A stretch of DNA of 7,583 nt from an uncultured Desulfovibrio sp. (GTDB taxonomy: Bacteria > Desulfobacterota > Desulfovibrionia > Desulfovibrionales > Desulfovibrionaceae). Every line of letters starts with the position of its first letter. Within the stretch, counting starts at the first letter, position 1. The notes beneath the pieces were generated by a model. The model was given only the letters and a program-made list of their open reading frames with translations, made no database searches and was not told the DNA's origin. The DNA lies in contig CAMLXE010000080.1 in NCBI GenBank assembly GCA_946490455.1, forward strand, positions 1 through 7,583. The letters run 5' to 3'. Made by a program: the position numbers and the translations under genes. Of this stretch, positions 6,306 through 7,583 are shown one piece after another.

Positions 6306-7270
6306 GCAAAACAGCCAACAAGACAGTCATCGGCGCCTTTGTGGCCGGCGCACTGATTCTTCTGTTTGTTGCCATTGCCGTATTCGGTTCGGGCAGGCTC
6401 TTTCAGAATACCACTCGGTATGTCCTGTTCTTTGATTCCTCCATCAAGGGACTTTCCATTGGGTCTCCGGTCATGTTCCGGGGAGTTCCTGTGGGCAGGG
6501 TTACAGAAATTCAGCTGTTTGGCAGCCTGAAGGATATGATATTCCAAACACCTGTATTTATTGAACTTGATGAAAAGGTTGAAAAATCCTTTGCCGGTTC
6601 CAATCCTCCCATCTCGCGCCAGGAATACTTTGACAGGCTCATCGCCCACGGCTTTCGGGCCAGCCTGACCAATCAAAGCCTGCTTACAGGGCAGCTCATG
6701 GTAGAACTTAATTTCTATCCACCAAGCGAACTCCCCTCCCAACTCGACAGGACACAACTCTACGATGGCGTTCTGGAAATCCCTACCATTCCATCCAAGC
6801 TGGATGACATGATGCAGAAGGCCTTCAAACTGCCCTACGAACAGATTACCGCCAATATTCTGAGCATTACCGAAGAGCTGGACAGGATTCTCAAATCTGC
6901 TGATGTTCAGCAGATTCCTCATAAGGCCAGTCTGCTGGTTGATCAGTTTGACAAACTGTCCGTGGACCTGGAACAAACTCTCAGAGAAGCCCGTTCTCTG
7001 ATAAGACCCTATGCAGAGCTGGCCACCACGACAGAAAAAAGGGTCGATGCCACACTGGATGAAGCAACCCGTTTCCTCAAAACCATCAACAGCCTTGCTG
7101 ATGAAGCCAGACGTACCATGGCTGATGCCCGAGCCATTCTCAACAAGAACAGCCCCACGGTTCTCGAACTGAATCAGGCCATCCGGGAAATCTCTGACAG
7201 TGCCCGCGCCGTCCGAGTTCTTGCCAACACTCTGGAACGTAACCCTGAATCACTTCTTCGCGGCAAATAG
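6302..7270 (+). CDS. mlaD: MlaD-type MCE-domain protein with one MCE domain and a long helical C-terminus
   Basis: Periplasmic, membrane-anchored subunit of 322 residues that would form the ring carrying lipid between MlaFE and the outer membrane. One N-terminal membrane helix (about 9-28) is followed by a single MCE domain (about 38-138): YVLFFDSSIKGLSIGSPV, FRGVPVGRVTEI and LLTGQLMVELNFYP. The rest (about 162-315) is predicted helical with heptad-like stretches, for example LVDQFDKLSVDLEQTL and the segment 250-280. It is much longer than E. coli MlaD (about 180 residues) but has fewer MCE domains than PqiB. The C-terminus LERNPESLLRGK is typical of MCE proteins paired with a PqiC-type lipoprotein, which is the next gene. 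The start has AAGGA (6289-6293) 8 nt upstream and overlaps the mlaF stop by ATGA. Confidence 0.93.
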   Translation: MSKTANKTVIGAFVAGALILLFVAIAVFGSGRLFQNTTRYVLFFDSSIKGLSIGSPVMFRGVPVGRVTEIQLFGSLKDMIFQTPVFIELDEKVEKSFAGSNPPISRQEYFDRLIAHGFRASLTNQSLLTGQLMVELNFYPPSELPSQLDRTQLYDGVLEIPTIPSKLDDMMQKAFKLPYEQITANILSITEELDRILKSADVQQIPHKASLLVDQFDKLSVDLEQTLREARSLIRPYAELATTTEKRVDATLDEATRFLKTINSLADEARRTMADARAILNKNSPTVLELNQAIREISDSARAVRVLANTLERNPESLLRGK

Positions 7271-7287
7271 GAGCAAGGGGATTTATC

Positions 7288-7583
7288 ATGAAAACAGCCT
7301 CTCTTTTTCTCTGTCTTCTGCTAGTCCTTGTCGGGGCGTGCAGTCCGCTTGGACGCAGTCCTCGTCCCGACTTCTATATGCTCTCATCTCCGGCTGAAGC
7401 CCACCCCTCCTATGACCAAAGCCTTATGACCGGTCCTCGAGTAGCGATTGGACCTGTTACCATTCCCGGCTATCTTGATCGTCCACAGCTCTTTATCCGC
7501 AAGAACAACAATGTCACCGTACTGCTGGAAGAATTCAATCAGTGGAGTGAACCGCCCGGAAGTGGTATTACCCGAGTTTTGTG
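7288..7583 (+). CDS. PqiC-type (ABC transport auxiliary) lipoprotein, partial at right edge
   Basis: N-terminal 98 residues of a lipoprotein. A signal peptide (MKTASLFLCLLLVLVGA) ends in a lipobox, VGAC, with the lipidated Cys at 18; Ser follows it, which favours outer-membrane sorting. The mature part matches the PqiC/YmbA family: DFYMLSSPAE, VAIGPVTIPGYLDRPQL, and EEFNQWSEPPGSGITRVL near the visible end. AAGGGG (7275-7280) lies 7 nt before the ATG, and the gene begins 17 nt after mlaD, so it is the fifth operon member. In E. coli PqiC forms an outer-membrane ring over PqiB; here it likely plays that role for the single-MCE subunit. The frame is open to the window end with no stop. Confidence 0.9.
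   Translation, partial: MKTASLFLCLLLVLVGACSPLGRSPRPDFYMLSSPAEAHPSYDQSLMTGPRVAIGPVTIPGYLDRPQLFIRKNNNVTVLLEEFNQWSEPPGSGITRVL

Noticed and set aside
6284..6976. 230-codon open frame antisense to mlaD
   Set aside because: No domain or ribosome binding site; the plus strand encodes a clear MCE domain here.

Overview
The window looks like a Gram-negative anaerobe of the Desulfovibrionaceae type. The reasons are the Feo ferrous-iron locus, a FeoB gate region of the form GGGIAGGCAVPGV that I associate from memory with sulfate-reducing deltaproteobacteria, an Mla/MCE lipid-transport operon (which implies an outer membrane), and moderate GC. The genus assignment is inference; no rRNA or other marker gene is present.

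Layout. (1) Positions 1-2110, minus strand: a feoAB operon. feoB runs off the left edge of the window, so only its N-terminal 525 codons are seen. feoA lies just upstream with a 2-nt gap. A near-consensus sigma70 promoter (TTGACA-N16-TATACT) lies about 150 nt upstream of feoA, with an inverted repeat over its -10 box. (2) Positions 2111-2664: a long, gene-poor divergent intergenic region with an A tract and small hairpins but no gene I can support. (3) Positions 2665-3666, plus strand: one peptide-transporter ATPase of the OppD/DppD type, complete with its C-terminal four-cysteine segment, but with no permease, binding protein or partner ATPase next to it. (4) Positions 3679-7583, plus strand: an apparent operon of grpE, mlaE (with a fused STAS-like N-terminal domain), mlaF, mlaD and a PqiC-type lipoprotein gene cut by the right edge. 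grpE/mlaE, mlaE/mlaF and mlaF/mlaD each overlap by the 4-nt ATGA junction, so the four genes are likely translationally coupled.

How they work together. FeoA and FeoB would import Fe(II) across the inner membrane. MlaE, MlaF and MlaD form an inner-membrane MCE-type ABC complex that moves phospholipid between the inner and outer membranes. The fused STAS-like domain probably replaces separate MlaB, and the lipoprotein probably contacts the outer membrane or the MCE subunit. GrpE is the DnaK nucleotide exchange factor; its place at the head of a lipid-transport operon, without dnaK or hrcA, is the least conventional part of the layout. No mobile element, CRISPR array, tRNA or rRNA was seen, and I found no clearly undescribed system. 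The best leads are the feo control region, the cysteine-bearing extensions of FeoA and GrpE, and the grpE-mla coupling.
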